DNA of 64,000 nucleotides from Streptomyces jeddahensis (GTDB taxonomy: Bacteria; Actinomycetota; Actinomycetes; Streptomycetales; Streptomycetaceae): NCBI RefSeq assembly GCF_001642995.1, contig NZ_LOHS01000052.1:62001-126000 (forward strand), given 5' to 3'. Position numbers and translations under genes: made by a program. Every line of letters starts with the position of its first letter. The first letter of the stretch is position 1. Positions 32,798 to 41,207 of the stretch are shown here, in pieces. The notes under the pieces are model-generated. The model worked only from the letters and a program-made list of their open reading frames with translations. It did not search any database and was not told the DNA's origin.

Positions 32798-35368
32798 ATG
32801 GCAACATCCACACCGGCCGGTGTGCGGGGCAGCCATGCCAAGCACGGGGCGGACGCCGAGAGCGGCGCCCCCATGTCGCACCGGCAGATCATGGAGGCGC
32901 TGTCCGGGCTGATGCTCGGCATGTTCGCCGCCATCCTCTCGTCGACCGTCGTCTCCAACGCCCTGCCCGAGATCATCACCGATCTCGGCGGCGGTCAGAG
33001 CGCCTACACCTGGGTCGTGACCGCGCAGCTGCTGGCGATGACGGCCTCGACGCCCCTGTGGGGCAAGCTCGCCGACCTGATGAGCAAGAAGGCCCTGATC
33101 CAGATAGGCCTCTCCATCTACATCGTGGGCTCGATCGTCGCCGGTCTCTCGCAGAACCCGGGCATGCTGATCACCGCGCGTGTGATCCAGGGTCTCGGCG
33201 CCGGCGGTCTGGCCGCCCTGGCCCAGATCATCATGGCCGCGATGATCTCCCCGCGTGAGCGCGGCCGGTACTCCGGCTACCTGGGCGCGGTCTTCGCCGT
33301 CGCCACCGTCGGCGGCCCGCTGCTCGGCGGCGTGATCACCGACACCGACTGGCTCGGCTGGCGCTACTGCCTCTTCATCGGTGTGCCGTTCGCACTGATC
33401 GCTGTCTTCGTGCTGCAGAAGACCCTGAAGCTGCCGGTGACCAAGCGGAAGGTCAAGGTCGACTGGGCCGGCGCCTTCTTCATCACCGCCGCGGTCTCCC
33501 TGCTGCTGCTCTGGGTGACCTTCGCCGACGACAAGTACGAGTGGCTGTCCTGGCAGACGTACGCGATGGTCGGCGGCGCGATCGTCCTGACGCTGATCTT
33601 CCTGCTCGTCGAGGCCAAGGCGAGCGAGCCGATCATCCCGCTGCGGCTGTTCCGCAACCGCACCATCACGCTGGCCTCGCTGGCCTCGCTGTTCGTCGGT
33701 GTCGCGATGTTCGCCGGCACCGTGTACTTCAGCCAGTACTTCCAGCTGGCGCGCGACAAGTCGCCGACGATGTCCGGCGTCATGACGATCCCGATGATCG
33801 CGGGCCTGTTCGTCTCCTCGACCGTGTCCGGCCAGATCATCACCAAGACCGGCAAGTGGAAGGCCTGGCTGGTCGCCGGCGGTGCGCTGGTGACGGCGGG
33901 TCTGGGTCTGCTGGGCACTCTTCGGTACGACACCGAGTACTGGCACGTCGCCGTGTTCATGGCGATCATGGGTCTCGGCATCGGCATGATGATGCAGAAC
34001 CTGGTGCTGTGCACGCAGAACCAGGTCGCCCCGCAGGACCTCGGCGCGGCCAGCTCCGTCGTCACCTTCTTCCGCTCGCTGGGCGGTGCGGTCGGTGTCT
34101 CGGCGCTCGGCTCCGTGATGTCCAGCCGTATCTCCCACTACGCCACGGACACGATCTCCGAGCTGAGCCCGAAGCAGCAGCTGGAGGCCGGCAAGGCCCT
34201 GGGCGGCGGCATCCCCGACATGGACCTGCTGCCCGGCCCGATCCGGACCTGGCTGGAGAGCGCCTACGGGCACGGCATCGCCGACGTCTTCCTCTACTCC
34301 GCGCCGATCGCCTTCCTCGCCTTCCTGGTCACCCTGTTCATCAAGGAGGTCCCGCTGAAGACGGCGGGCGCGCTGCAGCAGGCCGCCGCGCAGGAGCCGG
34401 GTGCCGTCCCGGCGCAGGCCGCCGGCGCCTCCGTGACCGCCGACGCCCCCGTCACCGCCGCGGCCGCCGCGGCCCCGGAGGAGAAGGTGCCGAGCTGGGC
34501 CGTCGCCGCCTCGCAGACGGAGGCCGGCCCCGATGGCACGCAGCGGCTGGCCGCGATGGCCACCGTCGCGACGGCCCAGGGTGACTTCGCGGCCGGGTCC
34601 GCCGGTGGCGGGATTCCGGTACGGGGTCACGTCCGGGGCGCCGAGAGCGTGCCCGTGGCACGGGCCGCGGTGACGCTGATCTCCCTCGCGGGACGTCAGC
34701 TCGGCCGCTCCGTCGCACAGGCCGACGGCGCGTACGCACTCGACGCGCCGGGCGCGGGCTCTTACGTCCTGATCGCCTCCGCCGACGGCTTCCAGCCGCA
34801 GGCCTCGACGATCACCGTCAACGACGAGCCCCTGGCGTACGACATCCTGCTGAGCGGCACGAGCGGCCTCAGCGGCGTGGTGCGGTCCGCCGACGGCGGG
34901 ACGCCGGTCACCGGCGCGATGGTCATCGTGACCGATGTCCGCGGCGACGTCCTGGCAACCGGCCTCACCGGCGAGCACGGCGAATTCGACTTCGCCGAGC
35001 TGGTACCCGGTCAGGTGACCGTCGCCGTCAACGCGGCGGGACACCGTCCGCTGGCCCTCCCCGTCGAGGTCGGCGGCACCGGGGTCACCCGGATCGAGGT
35101 CGCCCTCCACGCCGGTGCCCGGGTGCAGGGCACCGTACGGGCCGCGAGCGGTCCGCTGGCCGACGCGCGCGTCACGCTGGTGGACGCCGCGGGCAACGTG
35201 GTCGGCACGGCGACGACCGGGTCGGACGGGGCGTACGCCTTCACCGACCTGGACGCCGGCGAGTACACCGTCATCGCGACGGGCTACCCGCCGGTGGCCA
35301 CCGGGCTCTCGGTGAGCGGACGCGGCGTCGACGGCCACGACATCGAACTCGCCCACCCGGGCGAGTAG
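32798..35368 (+). CDS. DHA2-type MFS multidrug exporter with triple beta-domain tail
   Basis: An 856-residue protein. The MFS core of 14 predicted helices spans about 25-535, with GKLADLMSKKALIQIG (motif A), GLGAGGLAALAQIIM (motif C region) and PRERGRYSGYLGAVFAVATVGGPLLGG. A linker (about 540-595) leads to three carboxypeptidase-regulatory/CnaB-like beta domains (about 600-855: GIPVRGHVRGAE.., GLSGVVRSADGG.., RVQGTVRAASGP..). Ordinary DHA2 transporters end near residue 500-550. ATG 32798 is preceded by AAAAGGAAG. It lies 32 bp after marR. The tail is nearly identical to that of the exporter at 47611-49989. Confidence 0.92.
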   Translation: MATSTPAGVRGSHAKHGADAESGAPMSHRQIMEALSGLMLGMFAAILSSTVVSNALPEIITDLGGGQSAYTWVVTAQLLAMTASTPLWGKLADLMSKKALIQIGLSIYIVGSIVAGLSQNPGMLITARVIQGLGAGGLAALAQIIMAAMISPRERGRYSGYLGAVFAVATVGGPLLGGVITDTDWLGWRYCLFIGVPFALIAVFVLQKTLKLPVTKRKVKVDWAGAFFITAAVSLLLLWVTFADDKYEWLSWQTYAMVGGAIVLTLIFLLVEAKASEPIIPLRLFRNRTITLASLASLFVGVAMFAGTVYFSQYFQLARDKSPTMSGVMTIPMIAGLFVSSTVSGQIITKTGKWKAWLVAGGALVTAGLGLLGTLRYDTEYWHVAVFMAIMGLGIGMMMQNLVLCTQNQVAPQDLGAASSVVTFFRSLGGAVGVSALGSVMSSRISHYATDTISELSPKQQLEAGKALGGGIPDMDLLPGPIRTWLESAYGHGIADVFLYSAPIAFLAFLVTLFIKEVPLKTAGALQQAAAQEPGAVPAQAAGASVTADAPVTAAAAAAPEEKVPSWAVAASQTEAGPDGTQRLAAMATVATAQGDFAAGSAGGGIPVRGHVRGAESVPVARAAVTLISLAGRQLGRSVAQADGAYALDAPGAGSYVLIASADGFQPQASTITVNDEPLAYDILLSGTSGLSGVVRSADGGTPVTGAMVIVTDVRGDVLATGLTGEHGEFDFAELVPGQVTVAVNAAGHRPLALPVEVGGTGVTRIEVALHAGARVQGTVRAASGPLADARVTLVDAAGNVVGTATTGSDGAYAFTDLDAGEYTVIATGYPPVATGLSVSGRGVDGHDIELAHPGE

Positions 35369-35560
35369 CAGGCCCGGTCGCCAGGGCGCGTTCTTTGAGC
35401 GGAGGCGCGCCCTGCGCGACCGGTACGGAGGCCTCCGGCCGGGTCGCAGTGGGCAGGGGACGGCCCTTGCGGCCCGGCCGGAGGCCAGGGTGCTGTCGGC
35501 GGATGCGTCGTTTGTGGTGGGCACACCACCACGACGGCGGGTTCCGCCCTGGTACGGCAC

Positions 35561-35576
35561 GGGGGGAAATCCCCCC
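35561..35576. promoter_or_regulatory. Short hairpin before the YceI gene
   Basis: GGGGGG-AAAT-CCCCCC, 23 nt before ATG 35600. A second inverted repeat GTGGTG (35514-35519) / CACCAC (35524-35529) is upstream. Together with the AAGGAGAG ribosome-binding site they suggest separate control of the YceI gene within the 231-bp gap after the MFS gene. Confidence 0.45.
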
Positions 35577-35599
35577 AACCACGCAAGGAGAGAAAACGC

Positions 35600-36418
35600 A
35601 TGGCGCTCAGCGCACGCATTCGGACGCGGGACGGCTGGGCCGTGCCCCACGCGGTGGTCACGGTGACCGACATGACCGGAACGCAGGTGCTGCGCACCGG
35701 GACCGACAGCGAGGGTGCCGTCCGGGACGCGACGCCCCTCGCGCCCGGTCCGTACACGGTGATCGTCACCGCCGTCGGCTACGCACCCACCGCATCCACC
35801 GCCATCGTCACGGCCACCGGCCGTGCGGAGATCGGCAATGTCGTCCTGGCCCGTCAGGGCGGTACCGAGCTGCCGCCGCCCGGGCCCTGGTCCATCGACC
35901 CCGCCCACTCCTCCGTCGGGGCGGTCGCACAGCACCTGGGCATCTCCAGCGTGCACGGCCGCTTCACCGACTTCTCCGGACGCATCGAGATCGCCCAGGA
36001 CGTGGAGAAGTCCCGCGTCGAGGCCGTCATCCGCGCCGCCTCGATCAGCACCGGCAACGACATGCGCGACGGGCACCTCAGGAGCCCCGACTTCCTGGAC
36101 ATCGAGCGCTACCCCGAGATCACCTACCGCTCCACCGGCCTGACCCCCGCCGGGTCCGACCGCTGGACCGTCCACGGCGAACTCGGCCTGCACGGCGTCG
36201 TACGCCCCGTCGACCTCGACCTCGCCTACCTCGGCACCGGACCCGACCCCTGGGGCGGCGTCCGCGCCGCCTTCCGCGCCACCACCGAACTCCACCGCGA
36301 AGACTTCGCCATGAACTACAACCAGGTCGTCCAGGCCGGGATCGCCGCGATCGGCACCACACTGAAGGTCGAACTCGACATCCAGGCCGTCCAGGGCGAC
36401 GCACTCCCGCAGGCGTAG
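35600..36418 (+). CDS. YceI-family lipid-binding protein with N-terminal beta domain
   Basis: A 272-residue protein. Residues about 1-85 form one carboxypeptidase-regulatory-like domain (DGWAVPHAVVTVTDMTGTQV...GPYTVIVTAVGYAPTAST) related to the MFS tail. About 95-270 are a YceI lipocalin-like barrel (WSIDPAHSSVGAVAQHLGISSVHGRFTDFSGRI...SPDFLDIERYPEITYRS), which in the family binds polyisoprenoids or amides. No signal peptide, unlike periplasmic YceI. ATG 35600 follows AAGGAGAG. It lies downstream of the tailed MFS gene in the same direction, suggesting a shared job. Confidence 0.9.
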   Translation: MALSARIRTRDGWAVPHAVVTVTDMTGTQVLRTGTDSEGAVRDATPLAPGPYTVIVTAVGYAPTASTAIVTATGRAEIGNVVLARQGGTELPPPGPWSIDPAHSSVGAVAQHLGISSVHGRFTDFSGRIEIAQDVEKSRVEAVIRAASISTGNDMRDGHLRSPDFLDIERYPEITYRSTGLTPAGSDRWTVHGELGLHGVVRPVDLDLAYLGTGPDPWGGVRAAFRATTELHREDFAMNYNQVVQAGIAAIGTTLKVELDIQAVQGDALPQA

Positions 36419-36474
36419 GAGTCGGCGTAGGTGTACGCGGCCGTGTCGGGGGTGCGCGGCGTAGGGTGCCCGCT

Positions 36475-36945
36475 ATGGCACCCAACATCGCTACGAACAC
36501 CAAAGTCTCTCTGGAAGAGCTGCTGGACTTCGTACGGCCCCGGCACCGGGCCATCCTCCTGACCCGGCGGGCCGACGGCGGACCCCAGGGCTCGCCCCTC
36601 ACCTGCGGCGTCGACGACTCGGGGCGGATCGTCGTCTCCACGTACCCGGAACGCGCCAAGACGCGGAACGCGAAGCGGGACGGGCGCGTGACGATTCTTG
36701 TGCTGAGCGACGACTGGAATGGGCCCTGGGTCCAGATCGACGGAACCGCCGAGGTCATCGACACACCGGACTCGGTCGAGCCGCTCGTCGAGTACTACAG
36801 GAACATCGCGGGGGAGCATCCCGACTGGGACGAGTACCGCGCGGCGATGATCAAGCAGGGGAAGTCCATCATCCGGATCACTCCGGAGCGGTGGGGGCCG
36901 GTGGCTACGGGGGGCTTCCCGGCGCGGGTGGCTCCGCCGGAGTAG
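36475..36945 (+). CDS. PPOX-class F420-dependent oxidoreductase
   Basis: A 156-residue split-barrel flavin/F420-binding protein: FVRPRHRAILLTRRADGGPQGSPLTCGVDDSGRIVVSTYPERAKTRN is the cofactor-binding strand pattern, and the end reads IIRITPERWGPVATGGFPAR. Family members reduce or bind F420, heme or biliverdin; the substrate cannot be told. ATG 36475, 56 bp after the YceI gene, same strand. Confidence 0.88.
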   Translation: MAPNIATNTKVSLEELLDFVRPRHRAILLTRRADGGPQGSPLTCGVDDSGRIVVSTYPERAKTRNAKRDGRVTILVLSDDWNGPWVQIDGTAEVIDTPDSVEPLVEYYRNIAGEHPDWDEYRAAMIKQGKSIIRITPERWGPVATGGFPARVAPPE

Positions 36946-36961
36946 CGGGTCGTCGTCGGCT

Positions 36962-36982
36962 GGTGCGCCACCTGCCGGTGGC
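36962..36982. repeat. Inverted copy of the CCACCGGCAGGTGGCG element
   Basis: GGTGCGCCACCTGCCGGTGG is the reverse complement of the elements near 17095-17160. Here GCCACC (36967-36972) and GGTGGC (36977-36982) can form a hairpin between the converging PPOX and TetR genes and may act as their terminator. Confidence 0.6.
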
Positions 36983-37028
36983 TGGGTCGGGGCCGTACCG
37001 ACCGTAGTCCAGCCCGGACATACGGGAC

Positions 37029-37823
37029 CTACGCGTCAGCGACCCTCGCCTCGATCCCCGCAACGAGCAGATCCAGCGCGAACGAGAAGTCCCGCTCCCG
37101 CGTCTCCTCGACCGTCGCCCCCGCCCGGGCCGCCATGAGGTCCCCGGACTCCCGGACGAGCTCGGCGAGTGCGGGAGTCCCCTCGACCCTGGCCATGGCC
37201 TCCCGCACGTACTCGTCCTGGCTCATCCCGGCCGCGGCACACCGCCGCACGAAGTGCCCCTCGATCGTCCCGAAGCCGTACACGAACTGGAAGACCGCGG
37301 AGATCGCCCCGCCGAGCGCCTCCGGAGGCAGCCCCGTGCGGCGCACGACCCGCTGCACCGTGAGCAGGAAGTCGAGATAGTGCGGCCCGATGTTGAGGAA
37401 CGTCCCCGCCAGGGGGGAGACCCAGGGATGGCGGACGAGCAAGTCCCTGTATCCCTTGGCGAGTTCGCGCAGCTGGTCGCGCCAGTCCGCGCCGGATTCC
37501 GGCTCGGGCAGCCGTAGTTCGCCGAAGGCCGCGTCGAGGGCGAGCTCGAGGATGTCGTCCTTGGTGTCCACGTACCAGTAGAGCGACATCGCCGTGACAT
37601 CGAGTTCCGCGGCGAGCCGGCGCATGGAGAACTTGGGGAGCCCCTCCGCGTCGAGCAGCCGGACCGTGGCCTGGATGATGCGGTCCCGGTCGAGACCGGA
37701 CGGCTGGCCGCTCCCCCTCGGCGCGGTGCCCCGGGAGGCCGCCGCGGCGCCGCGGGGCCTCTTGCCCTCCAGCCAGACGCTGGTCCGCGCCGGACGCCCA
37801 GTCCGGTCGGCTGCCCTCACCAT
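37029..37823 (-). CDS. TetR-family transcriptional regulator
   Basis: A 264-residue repressor. A basic disordered N-terminus (about 1-45) precedes the TetR HTH (about 50-95: LDRDRIIQATVRLLDAEGLPKFSMRRLAAELDVTAMSLYWYVDTKDDILEL) and a TetR_C_1-type ligand domain (about 120-260). ATG 37823 has AGGAAGG at 7-nt spacing; an ATG at 37847 does not. The nearest divergent gene is the EEP-family gene 243 bp away, a possible target. Confidence 0.9.
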   Translation of the reverse strand: MVRAADRTGRPARTSVWLEGKRPRGAAAASRGTAPRGSGQPSGLDRDRIIQATVRLLDAEGLPKFSMRRLAAELDVTAMSLYWYVDTKDDILELALDAAFGELRLPEPESGADWRDQLRELAKGYRDLLVRHPWVSPLAGTFLNIGPHYLDFLLTVQRVVRRTGLPPEALGGAISAVFQFVYGFGTIEGHFVRRCAAAGMSQDEYVREAMARVEGTPALAELVRESGDLMAARAGATVEETRERDFSFALDLLVAGIEARVADA

Positions 37824-38066
37824 GGCGGCACCTTCCTGAGAGCTCATGGATCTGCCGGGCGGACCGGAATCGGCTGGTCCGCCCCTTCTCGATGCTATGC
37901 GGGTCAGCCGCGTACTTCGCCCCCTCCGCCCGCGTCCCCGCATCCCGGAGGAGGGAGTTGGTTGCACCGGCCGGCGCAGGGGCGTACGCCGTGATGTCCC
38001 GATGTCCGCCGCGTACAAGGCGGTTGAGGAGTACCGTTCTGCGCGCTTCCGACATCTGGAGAGGCC

Positions 38067-38924
38067 ATGTCAACGCGTCGTACGGTTCAACTGGCCCTGG
38101 CAGCCGGGCTCCTGGGCGCCCTCGCGGCACCGCCCGCCCACGCCGACGAAGGCAGCCGTGAAGTGCCGCTGCGCGTCGTCTCGTACAACATCCATGCCGG
38201 AGCGGGCATGGACAACGTCTTCGATCTCGACCGTCAGGAGGCGGCGCTGCGTGCGCTGGACGCCGACGTCATCGGCCTGCAGGAGGTCGACGTGCACTGG
38301 GGCGCGCGCAGCGGATGGCGCGATCTGGCCGGCGAGCTGGCGGCGCGGCTGGGGATGTACGCGTATTTCGCGCCCATATACAGCCTGGATCCGCCTGCCG
38401 AGGGCGCGCCCCGGCGCGAGTACGGGCTCGCGGTGCTGTCGCGGTATCCGATCGCGGATGCCGAGAACCACGAGATCACCCGGCTGTCGACGCAGGATCC
38501 GGACCCGGTGCCCGCACCGGCGCCTGGATTTCCCGAAGTGGTGCTGCGCGTCAAGGGCGTTCCCGTGCACGTCTACGTGACGCATCTCGACTACCGGCCC
38601 GATCCGTCCGTCCGTGCCGCCCAGGTCGCCGACACCCGGAGGATCATGGCCGAGGACTGCGACGGGCACGGCCGCTGCCCGCGGCAGGTGTTGCTGGGTG
38701 ACTTCAACGCCGAGCCGGCCGCGCCCGAACTCGCGCCGTTGTGGGAGGACCTGACCGACTCCGCGCCGGCCGGTCTCACCTTCCCCGCGCTGAATCCCGT
38801 GAAGCGGATCGACTACGTGGCGGTCGGCGACGGAGTCCGGGTACGAGGCGGGGCGGTGGCCGAGACGCTCGCCTCGGACCACCGCCCCGTCGTCGCCGAT
38901 CTGTCGATGCGGCGCGGACGCTGA
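38067..38924 (+). CDS. Secreted endonuclease/exonuclease/phosphatase-family protein
   Basis: A 285-residue exported metal-dependent phosphodiesterase. Signal peptide about 1-26 (LGALAAPPAHA). EEP motifs: RVVSYNIHAGAGMDN, ADVIGLQEVDVHW (metal-binding Glu), YVTHLDYRPD, VLLGDFNAEP and SDHRPVVADL. Substrates of the family range from DNA to sphingomyelin and phosphoinositides. ATG 38067 follows GGAGAGG. It ends one base before the tail-to-tail GT39 stop codon, with no terminator visible. Confidence 0.92.
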   Translation: MSTRRTVQLALAAGLLGALAAPPAHADEGSREVPLRVVSYNIHAGAGMDNVFDLDRQEAALRALDADVIGLQEVDVHWGARSGWRDLAGELAARLGMYAYFAPIYSLDPPAEGAPRREYGLAVLSRYPIADAENHEITRLSTQDPDPVPAPAPGFPEVVLRVKGVPVHVYVTHLDYRPDPSVRAAQVADTRRIMAEDCDGHGRCPRQVLLGDFNAEPAAPELAPLWEDLTDSAPAGLTFPALNPVKRIDYVAVGDGVRVRGGAVAETLASDHRPVVADLSMRRGR

Positions 38925-41207
38925 TCAGCTCTTGGGCTGGGTCAGGTCGTAGAAGGTGGCGCTGCCCACGGTCACCGTCGTGAAGTTCTCCTCCACCCAC
39001 GAGCTGATCTGGGACGCGGTGCCGTTGCCGCCGCCTCCGCCGCCCATGCCGCCCGCGATGAAGTAGTGGATCTTCCCGTCCTCGACGTACTGCTGGAACT
39101 GGGCGAGCGTCGGGGACGGGTCGCTGCCGTTGAAGCCGCCGATCGCCATGACCGGGTCGCCCGTGGCGAGCTGGTAGCTGGCGGCGTTCTGGGCGCCGAT
39201 GGCCGCGGCGACCCAGGTGTAGTCACCGGCGTTCTTCTCGAGCAGCGCCTTGGCCTCGGAGCCGACGTTCGCGCCGTTGAGCAGGCCGCCCATCCCACCG
39301 GCGCCCATGCCGCCTTCGCCCATGGTGCCGCCGCCGGGCATGCCGCCCTGCTGCTGGCCCTGGCCCTGCGCCTGGCCGTTCTGGCCCTGCTGGCCGGTCG
39401 GGGGCTGGCCCGTGCCGCCGCCCGGGAACTGGCCTCCCGTGCCGCCGCCCTGCTGCTGGCCCTGACCCTGCTGGCCCGTCTGGCCGTTCTGGCCGTTCTG
39501 GCTGTTCTGGCCGTTCTGGCCGTTCTGGCCAGGCGGCTGCGTGCCGCCGCCGGGACCACCGCCGCGGCCGCCGCCCGGGCCGCCCATCATGCTCGCGCCC
39601 GCCGGACCGGCGGTGACGATGGAGCCCGTGTGGCCCTCCTGGAGCGTGCTGATCGTGTACGCGGTCGGTCCGGCGAGCGACGTCACCAGGCCGAGGCCCA
39701 CCGCGGCGAGCGCCAGCTGCCGGCCGAGGCGCGCCGCGACCAGCAGGCCGAGCGCGGCCACGAGACCGCCGACGAGCACGAACCACTTCAGCCACGGCAG
39801 GTAGTCCGCGGTGCGGTTCAGCAGGACGTACGACCAGATCGCCGTCGCCGCCACCGCGCCCGCCAGGGCGAACGACGCCCACTTCTTCGTGCGTTCCTCC
39901 CACAGCACCGTCGAGCCCATGCCGATCAGCGCCGCGATGTAGGGCGCGAGGGCCACCGTGTAGTACTGGTGGAAGATGCCGGCCATGAAGCTGAAGATCA
40001 GGCCGGTCATCAGCAGCGAGCCGCCCCAGGCCAGGAACGCGGCTCGGGTGGCGTCCGTCCTCTTCGCCCTCCAGGTGAGCGCGACGCCCGCGACGAGGAG
40101 GATCAGTGCGGCAGGCAGCAGCCAGGAGATCTGGCCGCCGATCTCGGAGTTGAACATCCGGTCGATGCCGGTCTCGCCCCACTGGCCGCCGCCCTGGCCG
40201 CCACCGCCGCCGACGCTGCCGGTCTCGTTGCCGTTGATACGGCCGAGCCCGTTGTAGCCGAAGGTCAGCTCCAGGAAGGAGTTGTTCTGCGAGCCGCCGA
40301 TGTACGGCCGTGAGGACGCGGGCCACAGCTCGACGATCGCGACCCACCAGCCGCCCGCGACGACCATCACCAGGCCGGACAGCAGCAGCTGGCCGATGCG
40401 CTTCCTCAGCTTCACCGGCGCGCACACCGCGTACAGCGCGGCCAGCGCCGGAAGGATCAGGAACGCCTGCAGGGTCTTGGTCAGGAAGGCGAAGCCGACG
40501 GCGGCGCCCGCCCAGACGAGCCACTTGGTGCGGCCGTCCTCCAGGGCGCGCAGCACGCAGTAGACCGTGACGGTCATCAGGAGGGCGAGCAGCGCGTCCG
40601 GGTTGTTGAAGCGGAACATCAGCGCGGCGACCGGGGTGAGCGCGAGCACGGCGCCCGCGATCAGACCGGCGGCGGCGCTGAAGCGCCTGCGTACAGCCGC
40701 GTACAGGACGCCGACCGTGGCCACGCCCATCAGCACCTCGGGAACGAGGATCGCCCACGAGCTGAGGCCGAAGAGGCGGACGGAGAGCGCCATCGGCCAC
40801 AGGGCGGCCGGGGGCTTGTCGACGGTGATGGCGTTGGCCGCGTCGAGCGAGCCGAAGAAGAAGGCCTTCCAGCTCTGGCTGCCGGCCTGGACGGCGGCGG
40901 AGTAGAAGGAGTTGGCGTATCCGGATGCGCTGAGGTTCCACAGGTAGAGCAGCCCGGTGACCAGCAGCAGCGCGAGGAACGCGGGGCGCGCCCAGCGGGG
41001 GTCCTCGGGGCGGCCGCGCCAGACGCGCCGCGGGAACGGGGCCTTGGTGCCGCCGGCCTGAGCGGTGTACGCGGTCGGCGCGCTCGGCATCGAGGGCGCT
41101 TGGGCGGTGGGCTGTACGAGGGTGCCGCCGCGGGCGGCCATGAGCTGGGGGTCCGGCGGTCCCCAGGCGGGCCCCGCCGGCGGATAGTGCTTCTCTGATG
41201 TCGTCAT
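38925..41207 (-). CDS. GT39/ArnT-like membrane glycosyltransferase
   Basis: A 760-residue integral membrane glycosyltransferase using polyprenyl-phosphate sugars. About 12 transmembrane helices cover residues 75-520, with the luminal motif ANAITVDKPPAALWPMALSV near 120-140. Residues about 545-640 are a Gly/Gln/Asn/Pro linker, partly a repeated N-G-Q triplet (DNA repeat 39480-39530). The C-terminal soluble domain (about 650-760) ends SSWVEENFTTVTVGSATFYDLTQP. The start overlaps the GT2-GtrA stop by 4 bp, so the polyprenyl-phosphate sugar made by that protein is probably its donor (inference). Confidence 0.9.
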   Translation of the reverse strand: MTTSEKHYPPAGPAWGPPDPQLMAARGGTLVQPTAQAPSMPSAPTAYTAQAGGTKAPFPRRVWRGRPEDPRWARPAFLALLLVTGLLYLWNLSASGYANSFYSAAVQAGSQSWKAFFFGSLDAANAITVDKPPAALWPMALSVRLFGLSSWAILVPEVLMGVATVGVLYAAVRRRFSAAAGLIAGAVLALTPVAALMFRFNNPDALLALLMTVTVYCVLRALEDGRTKWLVWAGAAVGFAFLTKTLQAFLILPALAALYAVCAPVKLRKRIGQLLLSGLVMVVAGGWWVAIVELWPASSRPYIGGSQNNSFLELTFGYNGLGRINGNETGSVGGGGGQGGGQWGETGIDRMFNSEIGGQISWLLPAALILLVAGVALTWRAKRTDATRAAFLAWGGSLLMTGLIFSFMAGIFHQYYTVALAPYIAALIGMGSTVLWEERTKKWASFALAGAVAATAIWSYVLLNRTADYLPWLKWFVLVGGLVAALGLLVAARLGRQLALAAVGLGLVTSLAGPTAYTISTLQEGHTGSIVTAGPAGASMMGGPGGGRGGGPGGGTQPPGQNGQNGQNSQNGQNGQTGQQGQGQQQGGGTGGQFPGGGTGQPPTGQQGQNGQAQGQGQQQGGMPGGGTMGEGGMGAGGMGGLLNGANVGSEAKALLEKNAGDYTWVAAAIGAQNAASYQLATGDPVMAIGGFNGSDPSPTLAQFQQYVEDGKIHYFIAGGMGGGGGGNGTASQISSWVEENFTTVTVGSATFYDLTQPKS
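39480..39530. repeat. 9-bp in-frame repeat in GT39 linker
   Basis: Five consecutive CTGGCCGTT units (one with a T substitution), read on the minus strand as repeated N-G-Q. The unit keeps the frame. Confidence 0.9.

Noticed and set aside
32720..36295. 1191-codon open frame antisense to MarR, MFS and YceI genes
   Set aside because: Low-complexity Gly/Asp/Arg composition and no domain; it is a shadow of real genes on the other strand.
35395..36474. N-terminal extension of the PPOX protein
   Set aside because: It overlaps the YceI gene in another frame. The ATG at 36475 yields a normal-length PPOX protein.
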